Assembly (NCBI RefSeq): GCF_000091045.1
Contig: NC_006685.1
Coordinates: 1 to 50,000, forward strand
DNA: 50,000 nt
Direction of reading: 5' to 3'
From: Cryptococcus deneoformans JEC21
Taxonomy: Eukaryota > Basidiomycota > Tremellomycetes > Tremellales > Cryptococcaceae
Shown: in pieces, positions 1 to 9,901 of the stretch
Position numbering within the stretch: the first letter of the stretch is position 1
Layout of the letters: each line of letters starts with the position of its first letter
Program-made: the position numbers and the translations under genes
The notes under the pieces: model-generated
The model's input: the letters and a program-made list of their open reading frames with translations, nothing else
The model's database searches: none
Told to the model about the DNA's origin: nothing

Positions 1-26
1 TAACCCCCTAACCCCCTAACCCCTAA
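1..26. repeat. Telomeric repeat array (C-rich strand), chromosome left end
   Basis: The first bases are three tandem units, CCCCCTAA, CCCCCTAA and CCCCTAA, ending about base 26. Read on the other strand this is TTAGGGG(G), the telomeric repeat of Cryptococcus. The C-rich strand reading 5'->3' inward is what a left chromosome end should show. Only about 26 bases are present, so the array is either clipped by the assembly or continues outside the window. It joins directly to retrotransposon sequence with no subtelomeric spacer. Confidence 0.9.
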
Positions 27-1561
27 CGTGCAAATGGGCCTACGGTGAGCCCTCTGACTTGATTTGTGGTGACACAATCCTCCAGTCTTCACAAGGAGTC
101 CGTCAAGGCGATCCATTCGGTCCCCTTTTCTTTTCTATCGCTCTCAGACCGACTCTCCATGCTCTATCCATCGCTCTAGGTCCCGACACACAAGCTGTAG
201 CCTACCTAGACGACATCTACCTCTTTTCCAACGACCCCAATGTCATGCAGCGCACACAAGCCTTCCTAGCCGACAAGGAGACCGTAATCAAACTAAACAA
301 CAACAAATGCAAACAGGTTACATTCACCGAGATGGCTGAGAACGGTTTTAAGATGCTGGGAACTATGGTCGGTCCGAAGAAAGCGAGGGAAGAATTCCTG
401 AAGAGCAAGATGGAGAGCGAAGTGAAGAAGATAGCCAGACTGAAGGATCTACCGAACCAACACGCCCTGCTGCTGCTACGCTTCTGCATTCAACAGAACC
501 TGCGCCACCTCCAACGCAGCCTCAAGAGCGACGATCTGAAGGACTACTGGGAGAAGATGGATCAGGAATTGTGGGACGAAGTGCAGAGAATGAGGACAAG
601 GCAGACAGAGGGCACCGAGGCCGAGAACGCGTTAGGAAAGAAGCTGAGCCATCTCCCAGCCCGTTTCGGCGGTCTAGGTCTCCTCTCATTCACCGATGTA
701 GCTCCCCTAGCTTACAAAGCGGCAGCAGCGCAAGCAGACAAGCATCTGGCCAACATCTTCGGCCTCGACCTCCCAGACGAAGCTCCTACACCAAGCCAAC
801 GCGAACTCTGCTCCTCCATGTGGGAGCATCAGCAAACAACCATCCTCGAAGGCCTGAATGACCCTGCACGCAAGAGACTCATAGAAAATGCATCCAAGAT
901 CGGCAAGCGTTGGCTCAACGTGATTCCCTACTTCCAGCCACTTCGTCTATCCAACCAAGAGGTCGCAACCGGCCTCCATGATCGAACACTGGTCGGATCT
1001 TCAATTGCCATCTGCTCCTTCTGTGGTTCCGACTCTCCCCTCGGCCACGACGAACTTTGCCGCTCCAGAAACTCCTGGGCTCAACGCCGCCACGACTCAA
1101 TCAACAGAATCATCCACCGTGGGCTGCAGAGCGTCGAGGGGGCGGTGGTTTCGCTGGAGCCGAGAACTCTCGAAGGGCAGAGGCGCAATGACTTACGGGT
1201 ACGAGGCAGGTGCGGGCTCCATGCGACTGACTACGACCTCAAAGTATACTGCCTCAATGATCGGGATGCTAGAAGCACGCTTAGCGCAAAACTGCCCTCT
1301 ACTCCAGTCGCCACGCATGTTCTCAATCGCTGCCTTTCCTGGCTCGACAAAGTCAGCGAAATTGCAACCAAGAAGGCGCCGGCAACCCACGCAGGAGTGT
1401 TCAAGGCGGTGGTAATGTCGACAGGCGGTTTGATGAGCAGAGAGACGGCGGACGAGATGAGGAAGTGGAGGAGGGAGATGGGTCACATGGCGTTCGAAGG
1501 GATGATGAAAAAGATGAGTTTGGAGCTAGTGAGGGCAAGGGCAAGGACGTTCGCTATGTGA
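27..1561 (+). CDS. Partial LINE ORF: reverse transcriptase C-terminal part plus CCHC and REL-endonuclease
   Basis: The frame is open from the telomere junction to the TGA at 1559-1561. Numbering from codon 59-61, the RT motif RQGDPFGPLFF is at about residues 15-25 and the catalytic box reads YLDD (49-52) in place of the usual YADD. The RT fingers and earlier motifs are absent. Near residues 319-334 lies a C-x2-C-x7-H-x3-C knuckle. It is followed by RHD (344-346), an EP pair and RND (376-378), with an acidic residue at about 391, the spacing of the R2/CRE-type restriction-like endonuclease. Without the N-terminal half this copy cannot encode a full element protein. The remaining frame has no stops or frameshifts, so the truncation looks recent or the copy is young. 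Confidence 0.82.
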
Positions 1562-1686
1562 GGAGAAGTGAGGAGAAAGAAGAGGGTAAAGAAGAGACTG
1601 AAGAAAGGAGGAAAATCGAAATAAAAATAAAACTAAAAATAGAAAATCAGTAAACACGAAACTTAGACACGAAATCAATAAACTAG
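27..1686 (+). mobile_element. 5'-truncated telomere-associated LINE (Cnl1-like non-LTR retrotransposon)
   Basis: The element begins immediately after the telomeric repeat, in the middle of a reverse transcriptase frame that stays open to base 26, so its 5' part is missing. It keeps the end of the RT domain, a CCHC knuckle and a restriction-like endonuclease. A purine-rich, then A-rich tail follows (about 1562-1660). The order RT, zinc knuckle, then C-terminal REL-endonuclease is that of site-specific LINEs of the CRE/R2 type, and Cnl1 of Cryptococcus is such an element, found at telomeres. The transcription direction is away from the chromosome end. The right boundary is not marked by a target duplication or telomeric repeat that I can see; 1686 is taken from an in-frame stop preceding the next gene's open frame. 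Confidence 0.8.
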
Positions 1687-3809
1687 AAAGCTTTTGATGT
1701 ATCCTCTTTAACCCTATCCCCCGCCTCTGCTTCCGACTCACCTTTATCTTCGTTCCCCTCATCACATCAAACACTCCCCCAACATTCAAAATTCCCTCGT
1801 GACGATCCCATTGCATACGGCGGCCACCCTAAAAACAAAGACCGACCATATCCTCTCTCTCTCATCCCCTTCGACCTCAGCGAACCTTATGAGGTCTCCG
1901 AATACCTTACTATCCGCTCCTACGATAAGGCGTGCCAAGTCGACTACCTGGGCCAACCCTGGGCCAATGAGTACAGGGACGGGATGATCGGTGACGAGCA
2001 GACGTTCGACGACAGAATTTTTCGTCGCTATCTTGATCGCTTCATTCAAGAGAACTGCAACTACATGGCGATGGCTACAGAGTTCTCACATCAAGCAAAT
2101 TTGAAAACGGTCTTCTACGACAGATATGACAAAGAGTGGGCCAAGCTAGATCTGGTGGATATGTACAGACGGCGGACGGGGAAAATTCTGGGAGCCGTGA
2201 GTCATGGCTTGTGCAAAAGGTGACACAATGCTTATTACGCATTCAACATAGCCCTCTCAATCGCAAGGCACCTCCAAATCAAAAAAGGATGTTGCCACTA
2301 CTCCGGACGCCTCTCTCATCGGCAGCGTCAACGATCCTAGCTCTCCATCGGGCCGGAAACGGATGCTTTACGCAGTCATCGAACTGAAGTGGATGAACTT
2401 AGCGGCTCTACTTACCGGCGAGGCTAAAAGTCAAACCGACGAGAAAGCTCTTAGTTACCTCTGCCAGGAAGGCGTGTTTCAAACCATGTGGTATGTCATC
2501 TTGGGCTACGCCATTTCACGCTGCATCTTCGGCCTCTCCATAGTCAACGAATATTTCTATAGAATTGTGTATCTCTATCAAGACTCGGCCTCAGACAGTC
2601 CCGTGCTTGCCCTGGAGGCAAGCAAAGAGTTCTTGGAGAACGCCGGGCGACATTTTGGATATCCGCGGGATGGTTACTCAGTCGAAGAACTTGCAGAGCT
2701 GCAAGACTTTTGGTCGTCGCCTCCCAATTGTCTGATCAGCGACCGTGCCAACGCCACTTTGAATAAAGAGACAAGGTATCACCTCGATGCGACCATCCTC
2801 TTGTTCCTCGCTCATGCAGCGGCACTTCCAACGCAACGCTTCCTCAACGACCTGCCCCTCCCTTTTGCTCATCATGTTCCTGTTGATGCGACCGCTCATT
2901 CAGCCACCGACATGAGATTGAAAGGATTAGAAGTTGGGCGCAGGCGACACAGTCTTCGTTCGACCAAGAGGAACAAGCGCACATTGGCGGATTTGTATGA
3001 TGAAGAGAAAGGTGAAGAGGACAAACCAGGGGACCAAGAGGACAAGTCAGGGGACCGCAAGCCACCTGGGAAGGATAATCGCAACAATGATCCTAGGAAC
3101 GATGGTTCACAAGGGGGAAACTCTGGCTCCGGAGGCGATAACTCTCGTGGCGGAGGCTCTGGTCCTGGGGGCGATAACTTACATGACGGAGGCTCTGGTT
3201 CTGGCCGAGGACATGAAGGCTCCGACTCTCGAGATGTCGGCGGATATGAAGGTTCTGAGTCTAGGGATGACGGCAGAGACCCTGTTCGAGATGGCGCCGG
3301 AGGCCCCTCTACTCATCGCGCTGAGGCTGCCGACATTCGAACGCCTACGACACGACAAGAGTTCTTGAGAGGCCTCCAGAAGCTATCCACTCCTGGAAAT
3401 ATGTTAGACATGAAATCATCCATTATTGCCTCCCTCATCTCCAATCCGCGTGAGCACCTTGTAATCTTATGTTACAGCCTGAAGTTACGCTTACGAATTT
3501 ATTGTAGATACCAGTACTTCTGTGGCTCCCTCCTCTCCCGGAGTTAACTCCACCACGTCGTCGGAGGATGTTCTTTTCCCGGATCTGTCATTGGACTCCA
3601 ATGGCAGAACTCTCGTCCATTGTGATTTGTCCACCGATCCCCTCCCAAAAGTTCACAAGTCCACCCCTCTTGATCTCGATCTCGAGGACATCGACCCGGA
3701 AACGGGGGAGCTTACGTTGGCGGCCTATAGGGACCGCCTCGCAATGCTGGGGGTACGGGTGAAGTTGGTAACAAGGGAGGAGATGGACGTCTTGCTGGCG
3801 CGGGGATGA
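1687..3809 (+). CDS. Unrecognised subtelomeric gene, three exons seen, start not found
   Basis: I do not recognise the product. A frame opens after a stop at 1684-1686 and runs to 2196. A GTGAGT...ACATAG intron (2197-2251), a long exon (2252-3449), a second intron (3450-3507) and a last exon to the TGA at 3807-3809 follow, with codon phase kept at both junctions. The only in-frame ATG in the first exon is at 1984, yet the 297 nt before it also read like protein, so the 5' end is missing or lies in an exon I cannot see. The middle part carries aromatic and hydrophobic segments (VIELKWMNLAALL). Next is a basic stretch, then a Gly/Ser/Asp-rich low-complexity block (about 3000-3290) and an acidic C-terminus. 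The LINE ends immediately upstream, so truncation by insertion is possible. It could instead be a pseudogene. Confidence 0.55.
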
Positions 3810-3858
3810 AGGGACAGCTTCGGCTGTTGAGTGGGTGGACGGAGAGGAGGGGATAGCG
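3810..3858. other. 3' flank of the subtelomeric gene
   Basis: Short G-rich stretch between the stop codon and a tandem repeat block. Nothing else is visible. Confidence 0.5.
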
Positions 3859-3933
3859 GTTTCTGTTGTATATATTGGTTTTTGTTGTATATATTTGTTT
3901 CTGTTGTATATATGGTTTCCGTTGTACATATTG
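3859..3933. repeat. Short tandem repeat, about 19 bp x 4
   Basis: Four head-to-tail copies of a unit close to GTTTCTGTTGTATATATTG occupy about 3859-3877, 3878-3896, 3897-3913 and 3914-3933. The copies differ by one to three substitutions or short indels. The block lies about 50 bp after the stop codon of the upstream gene, so it may fall in its 3' UTR. The core TTGTATAT resembles UGUA-type Puf-binding elements when transcribed; that link is inference. Confidence 0.75.
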
Positions 3934-4654
3934 GAAGTTGAGATAGACGTCATCTTGTAGAGATGTTACTTGTATGTCGTACAATCATATGTCCAAGACG
4001 ACTCCAAGAGTAGAGTATGATTACAAAGATGTGTAATGGCAAGCAGGTCAACCCACAGGAACAGTCGCCGCTGCCGTATTCGCCACGATAGATACTGAAT
4101 TCTGTGGGTACAGAGACAAACGGAAGAGTCAGAGAAGGCGTGTTCCAAATTGTGGTCTCGCATGGATATGGCCTCACATCAGAGCTTAATCAAATGTATA
4201 GCAGCAGTCATGCATATCGCCTCCATGCTACGCTACGTACTACTATAGAAAGACAGCGGCGACAAGTAGTCAAGGTGATACTTAACTTGTTATTGTTTTT
4301 GCCCAACCACATTATTATTTCGTAGGTATCTTCCTTTCTTCGTTTATCTTCTTCTTGTCTCTGCACGTCTTGCTTGCCTCATTGTAAGTGGTGATTAGGC
4401 GCAGGAGAAGGTAGAAAAAAAATGGATTCAAGTTACAAGTAGTCAGACTTGTTTCTGAGACACGTTACAAGCCATTCTTTGTTAATCGATTCATCAAGCA
4501 GAAGCAATCAATGATTTGAAAGCTGGAAGTCACAACATATATACAGCTTAGATGAAGGGGCCGTAAATATTGATGTCTGCATATTCGTTTTCGCCTTCTA
4601 CTTTTGATCTATCTCACCAGGACCTTCGTCACTTGTCACTTGCCGCTTCCTACT
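3934..4654. other. Intergenic, no gene seen
   Basis: About 720 bp between the tandem repeat and the stop codon of the minus-strand oxidoreductase. All short ORFs on both strands lack coherent protein-like sequence and splice partners. It presumably holds the 3' ends of two convergent transcripts. Confidence 0.5.
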
Positions 4655-6098
4655 CTATTGCCCAGCAGTCCCCACCAACTTGGCAGTCTCGGTCGGCCCT
4701 TCCTTCCTCACCTTATCAACCCACCCCTGCACCACCCTGCTCTCCTCCCATGGCATCCTCTCACTCTCAATCTTCCCATCCCTGATACACCTCGCAACCT
4801 CATCTGCTTCGTATGACATCCCATTGTTCCCATCGTGGAGAGGGTGGTGATGAGTGGTTGAGGAGGTGATAGTACCGGGGAAGCGGGAAGGGCGGGGGTG
4901 GATGTAGAATGTCTCGGGTTTGTAAGGGGGGTCTACATAGGAAGAAAGAGGGAGAGGGAAGGATAAGTTAGCGCGAGGGAAGGGGAGAGAAATGAGGGTC
5001 GGAGAGAGTGAACATACAGGCAACAACCAAATCCCCTTCCTCACATTGCAAAACCGCGGTCGAATCCTTCTGTCCCGCATTATCCAAATCGGTCATCAAC
5101 ATTCCTTGACAAAGCCCCTTCCACTCTACCAACCACCTCGAATTGATGTCCACTCCAGAGCGAGGATAAATCGTTTGATTGGTGAAGAGCACCTTGGGGT
5201 CCTTATCGGTGTTGAAAGGGTTGCGGTGGACGAGGAGCATGGCCCAGACAGATGGATAGGCGGACATGTCAAGGAGTGAACCACCGCCAAGAGCAGGGTT
5301 GACCATTCGGCTAGAGTCGGGTGAGGCTGAAATAGTGTCAAGTCAGTATGCTCATGGATTGTTAGACGGGGAAAGGGAGCATACCGTCCAAGTTCCAGTC
5401 CATGGAGAAATCGGCAGAAAAACGTCTGGGTTTACCGAGAATACCGGACTTGATCACTTCTTCAACAGCATAGGCGATGGGCTGGAATCGGGTCCACACG
5501 GCTCTGCATCGCTGCTTATCAGCGCACATGCTTACGAAGGAAAAGATGAGGGAAAACAAAGGGAGAAGGATACAACTTTGCTCACTCCATAAAGAAAAGA
5601 TTTTTCTCCTTTGCAATCTTGATCAACTCGTCCAACTCTTCAACTTCGAGACAAGCAGGCTTTTCGAGGAGGACATGTTTACCAGCCAAAAGAGCATCTT
5701 TTGCGTTACGGTGGTGAAAAACATGCGGGGTGCCTACGTAGACGGCTGTGACATCCTATTTGTGAGAGTAAGTACGTCAATACGCCTTATCGTAACACTT
5801 AAGATGAGCCAAGGTTACGTACAGGATCGTTATACACTTCTTCGTAAGTACCCCTCGCCTTGACACCGTCGAGAACCCCATTCTTCACTCCCCAAGCCCA
5901 TGATTTCCCCTCGGAGCTTTCCTTGAGCTTGTTAATGAATGACTGAGCAGACTGGAGGGAGCGGGAGCCGACAGCAGCAATCCTGTGTTTGACGTCCTTG
6001 GTGTTGCGGGAGGCCGGGTCGACGAGAAGATCATGAGCAAAGGTGGTGGCGATGCCGCCGGTGGAGATGATACCCCAACTGAGAGTGAATGATGCCAT
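4655..6098 (-). CDS. Gfo/Idh/MocA-family oxidoreductase (dihydrodiol / D-xylose dehydrogenase-like)
   Basis: Five exons on the minus strand (5823-6098, 5586-5755, 5385-5503, 5018-5326, 4655-4932) join in phase to give 383 residues. The N-terminus has a Rossmann motif, WGIISTGGIATTF, for NAD(P) binding. The family signature EKP follows in VLLEKPACL. The C-terminal domain carries GGGSLLDMSAYP, matching the conserved GGG-x-L-x-D-x-x-x-YP of dimeric dihydrodiol dehydrogenases and fungal NADP-dependent D-xylose dehydrogenases. It likely oxidises a sugar or diol in the cytosol, but the substrate cannot be read from sequence. The length is slightly above the family's roughly 330-350 because of an insertion near residues 290-320 (His-rich, from exon 5). 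The start is the only ATG leading directly into the nucleotide-binding motif. Confidence 0.88.
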
Positions 6099-6784
6099 TG
6101 TGCATGTACGCGTTTAACTTGGATTGATGTATAAAAATAATATGTTGCACGGGAAGTGATACAGTTAAAAGTTTGAATGGGAAGATATATATATCTTTGT
6201 TCGCACGGTCAAGGTACAGTCGTCTTCTTCCTCAGATCCCGAACATCACCGTGCAACGGTTTGGGGGCTCCGGATCTCGATTCTCCGATTCTGGAGGAGG
6301 TTGGATCGGGACATCGATAACTTAATTATGTAATTGAACTTTTACTGGTTGCGACACAACATATGTATGGTCAGACGGGTCAGACTCCGTCGTTACCCAT
6401 AAAAACCTGCCCTACCTGATGATTGCTAGTGTACTTCTTAACACTTTTATAATTATACTCTTACAGACCAACAGCTCTCCGACCTAAAAGTTTCACAGGC
6501 TCCTCATTCAAGCAGAATTCACCACGGTCGCAGATCCTTCCCCCGTCGCTGCCAAATAACTGCTTCACCTTGGACTCGATTTTCTCCTTGCCCAACATTG
6601 ACGCCGTTGTTATCTACACTATTGCCTCAGCCCATGTGCATCCACTATCTGAGCAATCGAGCAAGGAATCCACGTCTTGCTTGAGAAGCCGATTTGATGT
6701 GAAAGAACTCGAAACCTATTAGACCTATTTAAAGACCTGCCCGTAAGGAACAGAAAGGATGTCCAAGGTCATGCATGATCGGAT
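6099..6784. other. Intergenic / promoter side of the oxidoreductase
   Basis: About 690 bp upstream of the minus-strand oxidoreductase. It contains an AT-rich stretch with TATA-like runs (about 6126-6195). No ORF or RNA gene is recognisable. Confidence 0.45.
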
Positions 6785-7351
6785 TTGTCAGACGATTATC
6801 TCGTTCTGTCCCTTTCCTTTTTCTTCTCTCTCTCTGCCGTACCAGACTCTTATCAGTTGACACGCTCTGAACCAACTCCACATGCATCTTCTGCCCTATT
6901 CTCCCACTGCCAATCATTCCTCCTTAAATCAGTCGGCTACGATCCACATGACTCCACCTCTATCATTTTGTACGCCAGCGCGTCTGGAGAAGAAACATTT
7001 ATGGATTGTGATATTGTACGCCTTTTGTTTCTTTCCTCTCATGATACTCACTTTCATTTACTGACTAATCCGCCGTCGACACAGGACATGTCCCGCTGGT
7101 TTCTCAATCTCTCTTCTTCAGGGACCATGAAACAAGTCCTCCTGTCCTTGGACTTCGATAGTGCCCTGGCCTTCATCGATTACACCAACAACCCGAGCAT
7201 TTGGCCCCACCTCAGCCGATTGGGGATGGACGGGTGCGGGTCCTTGGTGGAAGCGTTTGGTACAGGGGAGAAACGTTTGATCGACTAATCATTCTTCATC
7301 ACGATCTCTCTTTGTCTCATATGGCATTTTTCAGGAGCTCATGGTCGTTAA
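6785..7351 (+). CDS. Weak candidate: spliced hypothetical protein, start unresolved
   Basis: An open frame from about 6785 reaches a good donor at 7016 (GTACGC) and resumes after CACAG at 7085 in the same phase, with a CTGAC branch-like site near the 3' end of the intron. A second possible intron (7260-7334) has the branch sequence GACTAAT and a pyrimidine-rich acceptor. Using it gives a stop at 7349-7351, while ignoring it gives a stop at 7286-7288. No ATG is found at a sensible place upstream, and the product matches no family I know. It could be a degraded gene or the tail of a non-coding transcript. Confidence 0.3.
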
Positions 7352-7674
7352 ACCTGGTGAACCTGTAAATCTCTTCTGTTTGGGAAAGGTGGTGAATCTA
7401 CCTTGGATTATTCGACGAAGCGTCGAGCAACAATTTCTTACTCGAATATCAAGAGCCCCGTCCGTACTATTGATACGCTGATCATTTATACATGCTAATT
7501 AAACAACCTTCTATTTTGGCTACCCCATATGTTGAATATATGATATCTATGCAAGCAACAGCTCTTCACTTGTTTTGAAAGTAACCTTATGACAATACAA
7601 TTATATTCCTTAAAACCTTGCACGCTGTATGTCAACGCTGTATGTCGCAACATTCTTCCCTCCAGTAAAGCAGG
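7352..7674. other. Intergenic, AT-rich
   Basis: About 320 bp between the weak plus-strand candidate and the stop of the minus-strand gene. It includes a short duplicated phrase (CGCTGTATGTC twice, about 7623-7646). Nothing else is supported. Confidence 0.4.
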
Positions 7675-9901
7675 TTAATGAACATCACCCACTACACCAT
7701 ATTCTATCCCATGGCTCAACCCCCCATGGTTTCTCCTAGATTCCGATAACCCACAGATATGTCTACCAATAGTCAGCATCAGTTACTTAGCGAATCAAGA
7801 AAGAACTCACCTCTTCCCATTACCCGCCCTATCTTCGCCAACTCTACACTCCCTGGAACAAAACCTCAGTCCACATTTTCTACATTCCGGAAAATTAACA
7901 CCCTTCATCCCACAAACATTGCATACTACGTGTTTTGTCAAGGCGCTAGACATCTCTGCGGCGGCAAGGACGGGATCGACAGGGGCAATGGGTTCTGAGG
8001 AAGGGAGTTCAAACGGGAGTCGGCGACGAGTGCGCGATGAAGAGGGAGGAGGATGAAGGTGGGTTTGGAGATGAGGGGAAGTTGAAACTCGACGAATGGT
8101 TGGTCGCACTTCTGAATAGCTGACTCCTGGTTCATCATGAACCTCTTCTCGGCCAACCTCTTCATCTTGCATCACCGCCTTCTCATGAACCCTTTTTAAT
8201 GTATCCAATGCCCCCAACTTCTTGGGACCAGGCGCCACCAGACTCGCTACCTCTTCTTCCCCTGCCAAGGCTGCAAGACTGACAGTCGACTTTGCAGATT
8301 GTACCATCACTTTCGGAGGAGTCAAAATCGACCTTGGAGACGATATGGACGTTTTCTGTGGGTTGGGCGGCGAAGCTTTGTCAAGCATGGAAGGGAATGG
8401 GAAAAATCGCAGCATTTTCTCATCTCGAGGTGTACTGGTGATGATCTGCAAACGCTTCTTCGCATTGGTGACCAGGTCGTCGGCATATTCAAGTCCTATT
8501 GAGGGGGTAGACGCAATAGAGCGGAAATACATCTCAGCTTGGAGGTCAGGGGATGTTGTCGCAATCTGCTTTAGTCAGTTTCCATCTTATATGGAAATGA
8601 ATTATCACTTACGATATAGTTTACTGACACACCAACAGCTTTCCTCAATTGTTCTTTTTGTCCCTTACCTTTCGCAGCTTTCAATATGTCCAATTTGATT
8701 AACTGCTGCGCTACCACCCTGCCTAACCACCAGACATTCCTTCCTTTATCCGCCTCATTCTTCGGCCGCAATGCTGGAGGAAGCTGCTGCAAGGATACGG
8801 GAGGAAGCGCAACGGGATCTTGGGATTGAATATGGCCGTATCGGTACAGATGGAGAAGTGGACTAAGTAGATCATACTACAAAAAGTTAACACATTTCAA
8901 ACGAAGTAGGACCAAAAGATATACCATGATACTGAGGCTCTCCATTTCACTTTCATCTTCGTCCTCGAGCGACTCTACGTCGCCCATAGCCGGAGTCCCA
9001 ATCAGCGAAGATTCTTCAGTTTTGGTCGATTCGCTAAGCGCTGTTTTTGGGTTCCCAGCTACAATTGGAAAGGGGTCATCGGCACGTTGAGGAGGCGCGA
9101 TGTAAATAGTTGACGAGTGGAGCCTCCCATTCCCTTTTCCCTTTTTCTTTGTGAAGATGGCTTCTTCTTCACTATCTTCAAATGTCTCCTTCGAAGGCTT
9201 TATAACCACTTTTCCTCGCAATCGCTTTTCACGCTCCATCTCCACTCGAACAACCCATCCCAATCCTAGAACAAACCAGGCTCCAGCGACGCCCATCCCT
9301 TCAACATCACGGACTGCTCTTTTCCCAACTTTTGGCATCTGCCAGCCGCATGCGACAAGGTCAATACGCTTCCTTGTGGGTGAAGATGAATGTGCTGATG
9401 AAGGAGATTGAGGAGTAGAAATTGTGCCGAAGAGCTTGCTCCACAAAGAAGTTCCAGATCTTCCTGATGTCAACTCGTTGGATGAAGATATTGGAGCTGA
9501 TGGTGATTCCATATACACTGAACTTCTGATAAGTAGGTTGCCGAGCGCAAGACATGCTGAAGGTGAACAATAAGGTGGTAAAGCTGCTTGAACGTAGAGT
9601 CTTGTCGCTATCTCTGGTTCATTTGCGATGAGTGCAGTCTGAAAGGCAGTGATGTCAGCTAGCGCTGGCGTTCGATTTTGGTTCCCCGAATCCGAGACAA
9701 AAGTACCTGACTAACCTGAGCATCCCACAATAACCCTTCTTCATCAATGTCCGCGTCATCACTATTCTCTTCGTCGACATCTTTCCCGTCCGAGTGCGCA
9801 GCTTTACCGGTCCCGAAAAGCCGAACGACATTGGAGAATCCGCGGAGTGTCGAATTGATCGGGCCGGTATAATATGTGTCTGATATGGAATGTATGGACA
9901 T
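7675..9901 (-). CDS. Unknown 668-residue protein with C-terminal Cys-rich (HIT/MYND-like) zinc finger
   Basis: Five exons (9716-9901, 8925-9638, 8613-8876, 7811-8565, 7675-7762) join in phase, with introns of 47, 48, 48 and 77 nt. The N-terminal part is acidic. Two short helical stretches, ACLALGNLLIRS and GAWFVLGLGWVVRVE, have the A-x-x-x-LG pattern of Sel1/TPR-like repeats, which is only suggestive. A serine/proline-rich middle follows. The C-terminus holds C-x2-C-x9-C-x2-C-x4-C-x3-C, with a final H-x-C added by the last small exon, a layout close to HIT or MYND fingers. That the last His/Cys pair comes from across an intron supports the splice model. The function is unknown; protein or nucleic acid binding is a guess. 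Confidence 0.7.
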
